DNA of 64,000 nucleotides from Ga0074130 sp964499485 (GCA_964499485.1 CAZCLF010000001.1:124001-188000), one strand, 5' to 3'. Counted from the stretch's first letter, positions 50,199-60,337 are shown. Translations and numbers: made by a program. Notes: generated by a model from the sequence alone, not told the origin.

Positions 50199-51494
50199 TT
50201 AAGAAAACAGACCGTCGTACACCAACTTGCCATCGATCAAGGTTGCCTTGACGCAACCCGGCAGCTCGTAGCCGAGGAAAGGGGTGTTCTTGCCTTGGCT
50301 CTTGAGGGTAGCTCGGTTGATCAGCACATCGGCTTGCGGATCAAAGATGCAAATATCTGCGGCGGCGCCGACTGCCAACGTACCAGCTGGGATGCCAAGA
50401 ATGCGCGCAGGATCGAAGGTGATACGGGCGAGTGCAGTGGGCAGCGGGGTTTTAGTTTCCGCTGCCCATTTGAGCGTCAGCGGCAGCAACAGTTCCAAAC
50501 CGGTGGCGCCGGGCTCAGCTTCGCCGAAAGGCACTTGCTTGCCGTCATCATCCACTGGGGTATGGTCGGAACACAGTGCATCAATCAAGCCCTCGGCCAG
50601 ACCTTGACGCAGCGCATCGCGGTCGCGCTGGCTACGCAGTGGTGGATCGAGGCGGGCGTGCGCATCGAAGAAGCCAATATCGTTTTCGCACAGGTGCAGG
50701 TGGTGCGCAGACACATCGCAGCTCACCTTGATGCCCTGTTCGCGGCCGAGGCGGATCATCTCCAAGCCTGCCGCCGATGAAATGCGCGTGATGTGCAAGC
50801 GGGCGCCGGTTTCCTGCGCCAGCAGTAGCAGCGAACCCAGCGCAATCGTTTCGGCGGCGACAGGAATACCCTTGAGGCCGAGTCTAGCTGCCACCTCGCC
50901 GTCATGGGCGACACCGTGGCGAGCCAAATAAGGATCTTGTGCTTGCAGCCACACCGGGAAGTCAAAGGTTGCGGCATATTGCATCGCGCGCAGAATGACC
51001 TCAGTATCCACGATGGTGGCATTAGCTTGGCCGAAGGCCACGCAACCCGCTTCCGCCAGCTCCGACATTTCGGTAATGTGCTTGCCGGCTAAGCCAACGG
51101 TGAGTGCGCCAATCGGATAAACATTCGCAAACTCAGGCAGGCGCGCGCGGTGCTTCAACATTTCCACCAGACCTGGCTCATCAAGCACGGGGTCGGTATC
51201 CGGCGGGCATGCCAGACTGGTGACACCACCCGCGGCGGCGGCCGCCATTTCGGATTCCAGCGTGGCGCGGTATTCAAAGCCAGGCTCACGCAGGCGCGCA
51301 GCGAGATCAACCAGACCGGGCGCGACGACAAAGCCGCTGGCGTCAATCGTTGCGACTGTGGAAGCGTCAGTATCGAAATCTGCCGGCGCATTCCCTATGC
51401 CGACAATACGTCCATCGGCGACGTAAAGATCGGTCTGCTTGTCGAGGCCACTGGCTGGGTCAATGACGCGGCCGTTGCTGATCTTGAGCTTCAT
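50199..51494 (-). CDS. pyrC': Non-catalytic dihydroorotase-like PyrC' (PyrX)
   Basis: 431 residues. A dihydroorotase fold coupled to pyrB by a 4-base overlap. The metal-binding HxH of active enzymes (PGLVDxHxH) reads PGLVDLAARLREPG, so two ligand His are lost. HITRISSAAG and the acidic CSDHTPVDDD remain. In Pseudomonas such a protein is a structural partner that holds ATCase in a dodecamer. An active PyrC is expected elsewhere. Confidence 0.88.
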   Translation of the reverse strand: MKLKISNGRVIDPASGLDKQTDLYVADGRIVGIGNAPADFDTDASTVATIDASGFVVAPGLVDLAARLREPGFEYRATLESEMAAAAAGGVTSLACPPDTDPVLDEPGLVEMLKHRARLPEFANVYPIGALTVGLAGKHITEMSELAEAGCVAFGQANATIVDTEVILRAMQYAATFDFPVWLQAQDPYLARHGVAHDGEVAARLGLKGIPVAAETIALGSLLLLAQETGARLHITRISSAAGLEMIRLGREQGIKVSCDVSAHHLHLCENDIGFFDAHARLDPPLRSQRDRDALRQGLAEGLIDALCSDHTPVDDDGKQVPFGEAEPGATGLELLLPLTLKWAAETKTPLPTALARITFDPARILGIPAGTLAVGAAADICIFDPQADVLINRATLKSQGKNTPFLGYELPGCVKATLIDGKLVYDGLFS

Positions 51495-52492
51495 GCTGCG
51501 ACTCCTGCGCCAACACCCGTGCCGGCCAACATATCCATCACCGCCATGCGCACGGCAATCCCGAAGGTCACTTGCGGCAGGATCACTGCTTGACCGCCAT
51601 CAGCCACGGCAGAGTCAATTTCTACGCCGCGGTTCATCGGGCCGGGGTGCATCACAATGGCATCTGGTTTTGCTTGGGCCAGCTTGTCCGGCGTCAGGCC
51701 AAAGGTCTTGAAATATTCTTGACTGCTTGGCAGCAGCGCTCCCTCCATGCGCTCATTCTGCAAGCGCAGCATCATCACCACATCCACGCCACGTAGGCCC
51801 TCTTTCATGTCGTGAAAAACGCGCACACCGAGCCGTTCAATTCCAGTTGGTAGCAGCGTCTTCGGTGCAATCACACGAATCTCCGGCACACCGAGCGTCG
51901 ACAAAGCATGGATTTGTGAGCGCGCCACGCGAGAGTGCAAGACATCGCCAACAATGGCAACGGTGAGTTGGGTGAAGTCCTTCTTGTAGTGGCGGATGGT
52001 GTACATGTCCAGCAAGCCCTGTGTAGGGTGGGCATGACGACCATCACCGGCATTGACGACGTGGATGTGATCTTTGCCAATAGCGTCCAAATGCTGAGCG
52101 ATCAGGTAGGGCGCGCCCGAGGTGGCGTGACGCACGACAAACATGTCGGCCTGCATGGCGGCCAGATTGTCGACCGTGTCGAGCAGCGACTCGCCCTTGG
52201 AGGCGGAGGACGTATTGATATTGAGGTTGATCACGTCAGCGGACAGGCGCTTGGCGGCAATCTCAAAGGTGGTGCGGGTCCGGGTCGAGTTCTCGAAGAA
52301 CAGATTGAACACACTCTTGCCGCGCAGATTGGTGACCTTCTTGACCTCGCGCTCAGCCACTTCGGTAAAGGGCTCAGCTGCGTCAAGGATGCTGGTGATG
52401 ATGTGGCGCGGCAGCCCCTCAATGGTCAGCAAATGCTGCAGCTTGCCGTCCTTGGTGAGTTGCGGGTTACGCGAGGAGAAGGGGACACTCAT
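51491..52492 (-). CDS. pyrB: Aspartate carbamoyltransferase catalytic subunit
   Basis: 333 residues. STRTRTTFEIAAKRL is the carbamoyl phosphate motif; NAGDGRHAHPTQGLLDMYTI and MHPGPMNRGVEIDS follow. Forms carbamoyl aspartate in pyrimidine synthesis. Followed by PyrC' (overlap 4) as a complex partner. Confidence 0.96.
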   Translation of the reverse strand: MSVPFSSRNPQLTKDGKLQHLLTIEGLPRHIITSILDAAEPFTEVAEREVKKVTNLRGKSVFNLFFENSTRTRTTFEIAAKRLSADVINLNINTSSASKGESLLDTVDNLAAMQADMFVVRHATSGAPYLIAQHLDAIGKDHIHVVNAGDGRHAHPTQGLLDMYTIRHYKKDFTQLTVAIVGDVLHSRVARSQIHALSTLGVPEIRVIAPKTLLPTGIERLGVRVFHDMKEGLRGVDVVMMLRLQNERMEGALLPSSQEYFKTFGLTPDKLAQAKPDAIVMHPGPMNRGVEIDSAVADGGQAVILPQVTFGIAVRMAVMDMLAGTGVGAGVAA

Positions 52493-52507
52493 CGTGGGGT
52501 CATCCGG

Positions 52508-52972
52508 TCAGTGATGGGGCGGGTAAATTTCATGTTGCGTCCCCTGGAAAAAACTTTCGAGAATCAAGCGGGCAGCTTCGGCATCCACCACGGCTTTTCG
52601 CTCCTGCCAGTTGAGGCCTCGACCTGCCAATTCTTCCTCTGCGATCACCGAGCTGTAGCGTTCATCGACCAAGGCGACCGGCAAATGAAAGCGGCCATAC
52701 AACTGGTTAGCAAAACGGCGACAACGCGCGCTCATCTCGTGCTCCACCCCATCGGGGTGCATGGGCAGGCCGACCACAAGGATGTCCGGGTGCCATTCTT
52801 CAATGAGCTTCTGGATCGCGGCAAAGCGCTGTGCGTTCTCGAGAAAATCGAGGGTTGCGATGGGGCGCGCGGTACCAAGCATTTCCTGCCCCACGGCCAC
52901 ACCAATCCGTTTAGTGCCAAAATCGAAGCCGAGCGCGAGCCGGTTGGCTGAAGAACCAGCGCCGTCAGGCAT
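52508..52972 (-). CDS. ruvX: RuvX/YqgF pre-16S rRNA nuclease
   Basis: 154 residues from ATG 52972. RNase H-like fold: LGFDFGTKRIGVAVGQ (catalytic Asp), ILVVGLPMHPDGVEHEMSAR, LVDERYSS and the last DAEAARLILESFF. Processes the 5' end of 16S rRNA. Overlaps the yqgE stop by 8 bases. The longer frame to 53095 is a shadow. Confidence 0.93.
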   Translation of the reverse strand: MPDGAGSSANRLALGFDFGTKRIGVAVGQEMLGTARPIATLDFLENAQRFAAIQKLIEEWHPDILVVGLPMHPDGVEHEMSARCRRFANQLYGRFHLPVALVDERYSSVIAEEELAGRGLNWQERKAVVDAEAARLILESFFQGTQHEIYPPHH

Positions 52973-53525
52973 GTCCGGCAACATCCGAAAGGTTGGTGAA
53001 ATCAACGCCCAGGCTATGCATGGCAGCAGCGAGTCGCTCTTCGGGCGGCATATCGAAAATAATGTTGGGGTCTGCGGCGACGGTGAGCCATGCATTCTGG
53101 CTCAGCTCCCATTCGAGCTGCCCCGCAGTCCAGCCGGCATAGCCGAGGCTGATCAGCGTTTCCTCTGGTGTGCCAGCTTCGCTCATGGCCTGCAAGATGT
53201 CACGCGAACTGGTCAGGCCGATTGCATCATTGACGACCAGCGTTGCCTGCCAGTCGCCCAAAGGACGATGGAGGACAAAGCCACGCTCGGGCTGTACCGG
53301 CCCGCCGTAATACACAGGCTGGCGGCTGAGCGTAGGGTTTTCGAGGGACAGACCGACTCGCTCAAAAAGTTCGGCCAGCGTCATTTCCGTCGGACGATTG
53401 ACGATGATCCCGAGCGCACCTTGTTCATTGTGCTCGCAGATATAGGTCAGTGTTTTGGAAAAATTGGGATCGGCCATGGCGGGCATGGCGATCAGGAACT
53501 GGTGGGTGAGGTTAACGTCTTCCAT
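52965..53525 (-). CDS. yqgE: YqgE/AlgH family protein (UPF0301)
   Basis: 186 residues. LTHQFLIAMPAMADPNFSKTLTYICEHNEQGALGIIVNRP is family defining, then VYYGGPVQPERGFVLHRP and SLGYAGWTAGQLEWELSQNAWL. Always next to ruvX in many proteobacteria. Molecular role unknown. Confidence 0.95.
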   Translation of the reverse strand: MEDVNLTHQFLIAMPAMADPNFSKTLTYICEHNEQGALGIIVNRPTEMTLAELFERVGLSLENPTLSRQPVYYGGPVQPERGFVLHRPLGDWQATLVVNDAIGLTSSRDILQAMSEAGTPEETLISLGYAGWTAGQLEWELSQNAWLTVAADPNIIFDMPPEERLAAAMHSLGVDFTNLSDVAGHA

Positions 53526-53585
53526 TTCGCGGCGCCATTTTAACAGGCACCCAGCCCCGGTGGGGTAGCCATTTTGCGCGACGCT

Positions 53586-54161
53586 TCAGAACAGCTCAAC
53601 ATCGTTAGCCGACTGTTCGCGCCGCTCCTCCACAAATTGCCGCAACGCCTCCTGTACCGGCATGCCAGAAAGTACTGCTTCAAACATGGCGATTTCTTCG
53701 GGCGTGGAATAGCGGGTACGGATTGACTCTTGCAGCGCTGCCCATTCGGTGATGCTGAAACGGCGGCTGGCATCTGACACTAGCTCGGAGAGCCGAGAGA
53801 GAGCATGGCACACATGGTCGAGACGCTGGCTTAAGCGATCGTAGAACTGGAAGGCGACAACGGACTGCTGCACAACGCCACCAACTTCGCTGGTCGAACC
53901 CAAGAGCTCTTGCTTAAGGGCCGCATTTTCCGGGCTATCTGGCAGCGCCCCCAACGCGGTTTGAATACGCGTGAGCAGGGAAGCTAGCGACGTAAAACCC
54001 TCGGTGAGTGTGTTCACCGGCGCATTACTTTCATGCAGTGCCGCACCAATCTGTCCGGTTGCCAGCTCAAGCATCAGCACCGTTTCACGGATCTGACTCC
54101 AGTCCAAGCTGGGTGAGTGAACCTGAGTGCCACGAGTCCTCTGCTCTTCTGCCACGGCCAA
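53586..54161 (-). CDS. Helical cytosolic protein of unknown function
   Basis: 191 residues, almost wholly helical. The middle has VVAFQFYDRLSQRLDHVCHALSRLSEL, which resembles the FQDxTGQ-type helix in CheZ-like phosphatases, so a phosphatase-like or coiled-coil scaffold is possible but not shown. No signal peptide. It is just downstream of metH, separated by 29 bases. Confidence 0.6.
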   Translation of the reverse strand: MAVAEEQRTRGTQVHSPSLDWSQIRETVLMLELATGQIGAALHESNAPVNTLTEGFTSLASLLTRIQTALGALPDSPENAALKQELLGSTSEVGGVVQQSVVAFQFYDRLSQRLDHVCHALSRLSELVSDASRRFSITEWAALQESIRTRYSTPEEIAMFEAVLSGMPVQEALRQFVEERREQSANDVELF

Positions 54162-54190
54162 TCCCCCACATTGGTGGTGCGACTATTCTG

Positions 54191-57100
54191 CTACAAAATT
54201 GGTGCCAGCCAGCGTTCTGCCTCCGCCACCGTCATGCCAGCGCGTTGCGCCCAGTCCACGACCTGATCGTGACCGATCTTGGTCACGGCAAAATAATGCG
54301 CGTCGGGGTGGGCCAGATAAAAGCCCGAGACAGCCGCAGCCGGAATCATCGCGAAGGACTCGGTAAGTTGCATGCCGATGTTCTTCTCAGCCTCCAGCAC
54401 ACGGAACAACTCACCCTTGGCGGTGTGATCAGGACAAGCGGGGTAGCCCGGGGCCGGGCGAATACCTTGATATTCTTCCTTGATCAGCGCATGGTTGCTG
54501 AGCTGCTCATCCGCGGCGTAGCCCCAGTATTCCTTGCGTACACGTTCGTGCAGCCACTCCGCGCAGGCCTCGGCAAAGCGATCGGCAATCGCCTTGAGCA
54601 TGATGGCACGGTAATCATCCTGCGTAGCCTCGAACTCGGCCAGCTTGCGCTCAATGCCCATGCCTGCGGCAACGGCAAACATGCCGCACCAGTCGGCCTT
54701 GCCAGCATTGTCAGGCCGCGGTGCGATGAAGTCGGATAAGCACGAATGGGGCTTTCCATCCGGCCGCTCATGCTGCTGGCGCAATCCATGCCAAGCGGCA
54801 ATCTTGGTACTGCGGCTTTCGTCAGCATAGAACTCAATGTCATCACCCACGCGATTGGCTGGGAACAGACCAAAGACAGCATTGGCACTGATCCACTTTT
54901 CGGCAATCACCTGCTTTAGCATGTCCTGTGCATCCTTGAAAACGGCGCGGGCGGTTTCGCCCACGATCTCGTCTTCAAGAATCTTCGGATAGGGGCCGGC
55001 CAGATCCCAGGTCTGGAAGAAGGGACCCCAGTCGATGTACTCAGCCAGCGTAGCAAGATCCACATCCTTGAAGACATGAATGCCCGGCTGCTTCGGTTGT
55101 ACCGGCGCGAACTCAAGCTTGATGTCATTCGCACGCGCATCTTCCAACTTAACCAGCGTGACGCCCTTCTTGTTGGCGTGCTGGGTGCGAACCTTGTCGT
55201 AGTCGGCGGCGATCTCGGCCTTGTAGTCGGCAGCTTGGTCGTTGGACAACAACTTGGTCACGACCCCAACGGCACGCGAGGCATCCGGCACATAGACAAC
55301 CGGATGGTCGTAATGTGGGGCAATCTTGATCGCGGTGTGCGCACGCGAGGTCGTGGCACCGCCGATCAGCAGCGGGATCGTGTAACCCTGCCGTTGCATC
55401 TCGCTGGCGACATGGCTCATCTCTTCAAGCGAAGGTGTAATCAGCCCTGACAAGCCAATGATGTCAGCCTTATGTTCCTTGGCTGCGGCAAGAATCTTGT
55501 CCGTCGGCACCATGACACCCAGATCGACGATGTCGTAGCCATTACAGCCCAACACCACGCCGACAATGTTCTTACCAATGTCATGCACATCGCCCTTGAC
55601 CGTAGCCATGATGACCTTGCCCTTGGCGGTGGCGCCCGTTTTGGCTTTCTCTGCCTCGATGTAAGGCAGCAGATGCGCAACGGCCTGCTTCATGACACGG
55701 GCGGACTTGACCACCTGCGGCAGGAACATTTTGCCTGCACCAAACAAATCGCCAACCGTGTTCATCCCCGCCATCAGCGGGCCTTCGATCACGTTCAGTG
55801 GCGGCTTGCCGTCGGCTTCAAAGGCAGCGCGGCACTCTTCGGTATCCTCGACCACAAACTCGGTAATGCCGCGCACGAGCGCATGCGACAGACGCGCTTC
55901 GACACTTTGCTCGCGCCAAGACAGATCAACGACCTGCTCCTTGCCACTGCCCTTGACCGTCTGCGCCAGCTCGACCAGCGCCTCGCCCGCATCCGGTGAA
56001 CTATTGAGCACGACGGCCTCTACCTTGTCGCGCAGCTCAACAGGAACTTCGTCATACACGCCCAACTGGCCGGCATTGACGATACCCATGGTCATACCCG
56101 CCTTGATGGCGTGGTACAGGAACACGGTGTGGATCGCTTCACGCACGGCATCATTGCCACGGAAGCTGAAGCTCACATTTGAGACACCACCGGAAATCTG
56201 CGCATAGGGCAGATTCTCGCGTATCCAGCGAGTGGCATTGATAAAGTCGACAGCGTAGTTGTTGTGCTCTTCAATCCCCGTCGCAATCGCAAAAATGTTC
56301 GGATCGAAGATGATGTCCTCGGCCGGGAAACCAATGCTCACGAGCAGGTCGTAGGCACGCTTACAGATCTCGGTCTTGCGCGCATAAGTATCGGCCTGAC
56401 CGGTTTCGTCGAAGGCCATGACGATAGCGGCTGAGCCATAACGCTGAATCAGTTTGGCTTGGGCGATGAATTTTTCTTCGCCTTCTTTCAGCGAAATCGA
56501 ATTGACGATGCCCTTGCCCTGCAGGCACTTGAGACCAGCCTCCAGCACCTCCCACTTAGACGAGTCGAGCATCACCGGGACGCGCGCAATATCTGGCTCG
56601 GACGAGATCAGATTGACAAAGCGCACCATGGCCGCCTGCGAATCCAGCATCGCTTCGTCCATATTGATATCGATGACCTGGGCGCCGCCTTCCACCTGAT
56701 TGCGTGCCACGGCCACGGCCTCTTCGTACTGCCCATTCAGAATGAGCCTGGCGAACGCTTTAGAGCCAGTGACATTGGTACGCTCACCCACGTTGACGAA
56801 TAGGCTGTCGGCGCCAACGTTGAAGGGCTCAAGGCCAGACAAACGAAGCTTAGGTTCGGGCTTAGCCGGCACGCGTGGCGCGCAGTGCGAGAGGGTTTCG
56901 GCAATCGCCTTGATGTGCGCTGGCGACGTGCCGCAGCAGCCGCCGGCGATATTGATGATGCCCATGTCGCCCCAGCGGCGAATCTCACCTGCCAGTGCTT
57001 CGGGGGTTTCGTCATAGCCCGTTGGTGAGAGGGGATTGGGCAGGCCCGCATTTGGGTGGGCCGACACAAAGCAATCGCAGACGCGCGACAGCTCTTCCAC

Positions 57101-57868
57101 GTATTGACGTAGCTCCTCAGCACCTAACGCACAATTAAGGCCAAAGCTCAGCGGCTTGGAATGGCGCAGGGAGTTCCAGAACGCCTCGGCGGTCTGGCCG
57201 GACAGGGTGCGACCCGAGGCATCGGTAATGGTGCCGGAAATCATGATGGGCCAGCGGCGGCCGGCTTCATCGAAGAATTTTTCGACCGCAAACAGCGCTG
57301 CCTTGGCATTAAGCGTATCGAAGACGGTCTCAACCAGAATCAGGTCAGCGCCACCCTCCACCAGACCACGCGTGGCCTCGACATAGTTGTCGACCAGCTC
57401 GTCGAAGGTGACATTGCGGTAGCCGGGGTCATTCACGTCCGGCGAGATCGACGCAGTACGCGAGGTTGGGCCGAGCACGCCGGCCACAAAGCGAGGCTTG
57501 TCCGGCGTCGAATAGGCATCGCAAACCTCGCGCGCAAGACGCGCACCTTCGAAGTTCAGCTCATGCACCAAGTCTTCAAGATCGTAGTCGGCTTGCGACA
57601 CACGCGTCGAGTTGAAGGTATTAGTCTCGATAATGTCGGCGCCTGCCGCCAAATAATCCGCATGGATCCCGCGGATCACATCAGGGCGGGTAATCAGCAG
57701 TAAATCGTTGTTGCCCTTGAGGTCGCTTGCATGATCGGCGAAACGCGCGCCGCGATAGTCGGCCTCCGTCAGCTTATGCTGCTGGATCATGGTGCCCATG
57801 GCGCCATCCAGGATCAGGATGCGGTCGTTAAGGAGGGCGCGGAGCTCTTCGGTGCGGTCAGGCTGCAT
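54191..57868 (-). CDS. metH: Cobalamin-dependent methionine synthase MetH
   Basis: 1225 residues from ATG 57868. Four modules: homocysteine methyltransferase (about 5-330, zinc Cys in GLNCALGAEEL and GGCCGTSPAHIKA), folate domain (about 360-620, GGAQVIDINMDEAMLDSQ), cobalamin domain (about 650-890, DVHDIGKNIVGVVLGCNGYDIVDLGVMV) and C-terminal activation domain (about 930-1225, RPAPGYPACPDHT). Transfers the methyl group from 5-methyl-THF via B12 to homocysteine. No cobalamin riboswitch seen in the 140-base gap. Confidence 0.97.
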   Translation of the reverse strand: MQPDRTEELRALLNDRILILDGAMGTMIQQHKLTEADYRGARFADHASDLKGNNDLLLITRPDVIRGIHADYLAAGADIIETNTFNSTRVSQADYDLEDLVHELNFEGARLAREVCDAYSTPDKPRFVAGVLGPTSRTASISPDVNDPGYRNVTFDELVDNYVEATRGLVEGGADLILVETVFDTLNAKAALFAVEKFFDEAGRRWPIMISGTITDASGRTLSGQTAEAFWNSLRHSKPLSFGLNCALGAEELRQYVEELSRVCDCFVSAHPNAGLPNPLSPTGYDETPEALAGEIRRWGDMGIINIAGGCCGTSPAHIKAIAETLSHCAPRVPAKPEPKLRLSGLEPFNVGADSLFVNVGERTNVTGSKAFARLILNGQYEEAVAVARNQVEGGAQVIDINMDEAMLDSQAAMVRFVNLISSEPDIARVPVMLDSSKWEVLEAGLKCLQGKGIVNSISLKEGEEKFIAQAKLIQRYGSAAIVMAFDETGQADTYARKTEICKRAYDLLVSIGFPAEDIIFDPNIFAIATGIEEHNNYAVDFINATRWIRENLPYAQISGGVSNVSFSFRGNDAVREAIHTVFLYHAIKAGMTMGIVNAGQLGVYDEVPVELRDKVEAVVLNSSPDAGEALVELAQTVKGSGKEQVVDLSWREQSVEARLSHALVRGITEFVVEDTEECRAAFEADGKPPLNVIEGPLMAGMNTVGDLFGAGKMFLPQVVKSARVMKQAVAHLLPYIEAEKAKTGATAKGKVIMATVKGDVHDIGKNIVGVVLGCNGYDIVDLGVMVPTDKILAAAKEHKADIIGLSGLITPSLEEMSHVASEMQRQGYTIPLLIGGATTSRAHTAIKIAPHYDHPVVYVPDASRAVGVVTKLLSNDQAADYKAEIAADYDKVRTQHANKKGVTLVKLEDARANDIKLEFAPVQPKQPGIHVFKDVDLATLAEYIDWGPFFQTWDLAGPYPKILEDEIVGETARAVFKDAQDMLKQVIAEKWISANAVFGLFPANRVGDDIEFYADESRSTKIAAWHGLRQQHERPDGKPHSCLSDFIAPRPDNAGKADWCGMFAVAAGMGIERKLAEFEATQDDYRAIMLKAIADRFAEACAEWLHERVRKEYWGYAADEQLSNHALIKEEYQGIRPAPGYPACPDHTAKGELFRVLEAEKNIGMQLTESFAMIPAAAVSGFYLAHPDAHYFAVTKIGHDQVVDWAQRAGMTVAEAERWLAPIL

Positions 57869-58008
57869 GGGGTGAGGCGGGAAGCTGGGTGGGATAACTT
57901 CACATTCTACCAAATTGCCCCGCAAAACCTTGATAGAGCGGCACTTTCGCCCGGTTCTCCCGCCTTGTTGAGTGCTGGGGCGTCCTTATACTGGGCTATT
58001 CCGTTTTG

Positions 58009-59325
58009 ATGACCCTCGCCATGACCCCAGCCTGGCTGTATGCCCTGCTCACCCGCCGCATGCTGATTTGTGTGTTGACCGGCTTTGCCTCGGGTCTGCC
58101 GCTGTACCTATTGCTGAATCTGGTCCCCGCCTGGCTGCGCACTGAGGGCATCAATCTCAAGACCATCGGCCTGTTTGCCCTGATCCAGTTTCCCTACACA
58201 TGGAAATTTCTGTGGGCGCCACTGCTTGATCGTTATGCCTTGCTGCCACTGGGTCGTCGCCGCAGCTGGATGTTGCTAACGCAGATTGGCCTGCTGGGCC
58301 TGATTGCCCTGCTCGGCCAGTTGTCGCCGACAGGCCTGATCGCCCCCGTGGATTGGGACAGTACTGTGACGCTGTTGCTGCACCCGGTCACGCTGGCCGT
58401 TACCTGTGTCGCGCTACTCTCGGCGACGCAGGATATTGCCCTCGATGCTTTCCGGCGCGAAGTCCTGTCTGACACTGAGCTAGGGCTCGGCAACTCGGTG
58501 CACGTGAATGCCTACCGGATTGCCGGGCTAGTCCCGGGCTCGCTCTCCCTGATCTTGGCAGACCGTTTGAGCTGGGACTGGGTCTTTGCAATCACAGCGC
58601 TCTTTATGCTGCCCGGCGTGTTGATGTCGCTCATGGTCACAGAGCCGGCGATTGCAGGCAATGCACCGAAGACCCTACGTGCGGCGGTGGTTGAACCCTT
58701 CAACGAGTTTATCCAGCGCTCAGGCTGGCAGCCAGCCCTGCTCATTCTCGCCTTTATCTTTTTCTACAAGCTGGGCGACTCAATGTGCACAGCGTTGGCC
58801 ACGCCCTTTTATCTGGACATGGGCTACGCCAAATCACAGATCGGTATCGTCGCCAAAAATGCCGGCTTGTGGCCCGCCGTGATGGGTGGCCTCTTGGGTG
58901 GGTTGTGGATGGTCAAAATCGGCATCAACCGTGCCTTGTGGTTGTTCGGCGTGGTGCAACTGGTGTCCATCTTCGGCTTTGCGTGGCTGGCGTGGCTGGG
59001 GCCGCAAAGTGATATCGGCGCACCTCAACTGACCGCGCTGGCACTGGTCATCGGTTTTGAAGCATTGGGCGTGGGGCTCGGTAGTGCGGCGTTTGTTGCC
59101 TACATCGCCAAGAACACACACCCGCTCTACACCGCCACTCAGTTTGCGCTCTTCACTAGTCTCGCTGCCGTGCCACGTACGGTCGTCAATGCAAGTACAG
59201 GCTGGCTGGTTGAGCGTCTGGGCTGGTTCGACTTCTTCCTCGTATGCGCCGTGCTGGGCGTGCCGGGCATGCTCTTGTTGCTCAAAGTCGCCCCCTGGAA
59301 CGGGAACAATACACCGGTGCACTGA
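58009..59325 (+). CDS. ampG: AmpG-like MFS permease
   Basis: 438 residues from ATG 58009 (alternative ATG 58021). Twelve helices. ASGLPLYLLLNLVPAWLRTEGINLKTIGLFALIQFPYTWKFLWAPLLDRY fits the AmpG group that imports anhydro-muropeptides for cell-wall recycling. DAFRREVLSDTELGLGNSVHVNAYRIAGL and YKLGDSMCTALATPFYLDMGY also match. Divergent from metH. Confidence 0.92.
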   Translation: MTLAMTPAWLYALLTRRMLICVLTGFASGLPLYLLLNLVPAWLRTEGINLKTIGLFALIQFPYTWKFLWAPLLDRYALLPLGRRRSWMLLTQIGLLGLIALLGQLSPTGLIAPVDWDSTVTLLLHPVTLAVTCVALLSATQDIALDAFRREVLSDTELGLGNSVHVNAYRIAGLVPGSLSLILADRLSWDWVFAITALFMLPGVLMSLMVTEPAIAGNAPKTLRAAVVEPFNEFIQRSGWQPALLILAFIFFYKLGDSMCTALATPFYLDMGYAKSQIGIVAKNAGLWPAVMGGLLGGLWMVKIGINRALWLFGVVQLVSIFGFAWLAWLGPQSDIGAPQLTALALVIGFEALGVGLGSAAFVAYIAKNTHPLYTATQFALFTSLAAVPRTVVNASTGWLVERLGWFDFFLVCAVLGVPGMLLLLKVAPWNGNNTPVH

Positions 59326-59508
59326 AAGAAGTTTCGCAACCGACGGAACTCGCCCACTCTCCCCGTGTCTCTCTTATAGAGACGCCGCAAACACATACCG
59401 CTATAGAAAGCGGGTGCGCAAAAAATTGATCCGGATGGATTCAATTTTTCCGCAATTGTGGCGTTAGATCAGGTGTACACACCGTTCATTGGCGAAAGGG
59501 GAAACAGC

Positions 59509-59718
59509 ATGGACTACTCCGTCGAAGATCTTGCCCGCATGCGGCTGGAAGAAGCTTTCGGTACCCACGCCCGTGAAGTCCTGCATGCTGGGGCGGTACC
59601 GCCCTACGCTCTGCAGCTACGCTTACAGGAAGTGGTGCCAAGCATACCGCGCCGCCGCCACGAGCCAAGCGACCCGGAAGCCTATCTACAGGCGATTTAT
59701 CACTGCCAACAACAGTAA
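59509..59718 (+). CDS. Small hypothetical protein
   Basis: 69 residues from ATG 59509, with a strong GGGGA ribosome-binding site 8 bases away. Helical and charged: DYSVEDLARMRLEEAFGTHAREVL, then a Pro/Arg-rich turn PRRRHEPSDPEAYLQAIYHCQQQ. No signal peptide. No family recognised. Confidence 0.6.
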   Translation: MDYSVEDLARMRLEEAFGTHAREVLHAGAVPPYALQLRLQEVVPSIPRRRHEPSDPEAYLQAIYHCQQQ

Positions 59719-59767
59719 GCGCTGACGGCCAAACATGCGCATCCTGCCGGGGTGCGCATGTTCGTGC

Positions 59768-60337
59768 TTAGCCCAGGCCGAAGACGGACAGTCGGAGACT
59801 GGCGAGCAGGCCGAGTAAAAGCTGCAGCACAATGATCAGCACCAGCGGCGAAAGATCCACGCCGCCCAGTGGGGGAATAAAACGCTGGATGGGTGCGAGG
59901 AAAGGTTGCGCCAGGGCGTTCAAAACAGGTGCCAGCGGTGCGTAGGGATTCACCCAAGACATGATCGCGGTGATGATGACGATGCCAAAGATTAGATACA
60001 GGAAGGTGCGGGCCGTTTCGAGTAGCGCCACCAATGCCAATGTGCCCATGGCAGCAGGGGTAAGGGCATCACCCGTTGCGGAAAGGCCGAATACCAGCGC
60101 AAAGTAGGTGCATTGCACCAGCCATGCCAACACCAAACTCGGCAAATCAACACCCCACAAACCCGGAACCACCTTACGCGCTGGCAATACCGCCCAGTCG
60201 CTAGCGGCGATCACGAACTGACCCACTGGGTTGCGGAAGGACACACGTGCCCACTGCATCAGAAAACGCAGCAGGAAAATACCAGTCAGCAGATCGGCGA
60301 CCGACTGCAGAATGAAAAACAGACTTTGCACCACCAT
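59768..60337 (-). CDS. yggT: YggT family membrane protein
   Basis: 189 residues with two YGGT repeats (about 10-75 and 105-180), each with RFLMQWARVSFRNPVGQF- and IMSWVNPYAPLAPVLNALAQPFLAP-type loop and hydrophobic helices. Often with proC. Linked by others to osmotic or cell-division functions; function uncertain. 9 bases after proC. Confidence 0.93.
   Translation of the reverse strand: MVVQSLFFILQSVADLLTGIFLLRFLMQWARVSFRNPVGQFVIAASDWAVLPARKVVPGLWGVDLPSLVLAWLVQCTYFALVFGLSATGDALTPAAMGTLALVALLETARTFLYLIFGIVIITAIMSWVNPYAPLAPVLNALAQPFLAPIQRFIPPLGGVDLSPLVLIIVLQLLLGLLASLRLSVFGLG

Noticed and set aside
51935..52951. A 338-residue plus-strand frame antisense to pyrB and ruvX
   Set aside because: It lies wholly opposite two confidently identified genes and has no recognisable domain.
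57869..58008. Possible cobalamin riboswitch before metH
   Set aside because: The gap is too short and lacks the B12-box sequence.
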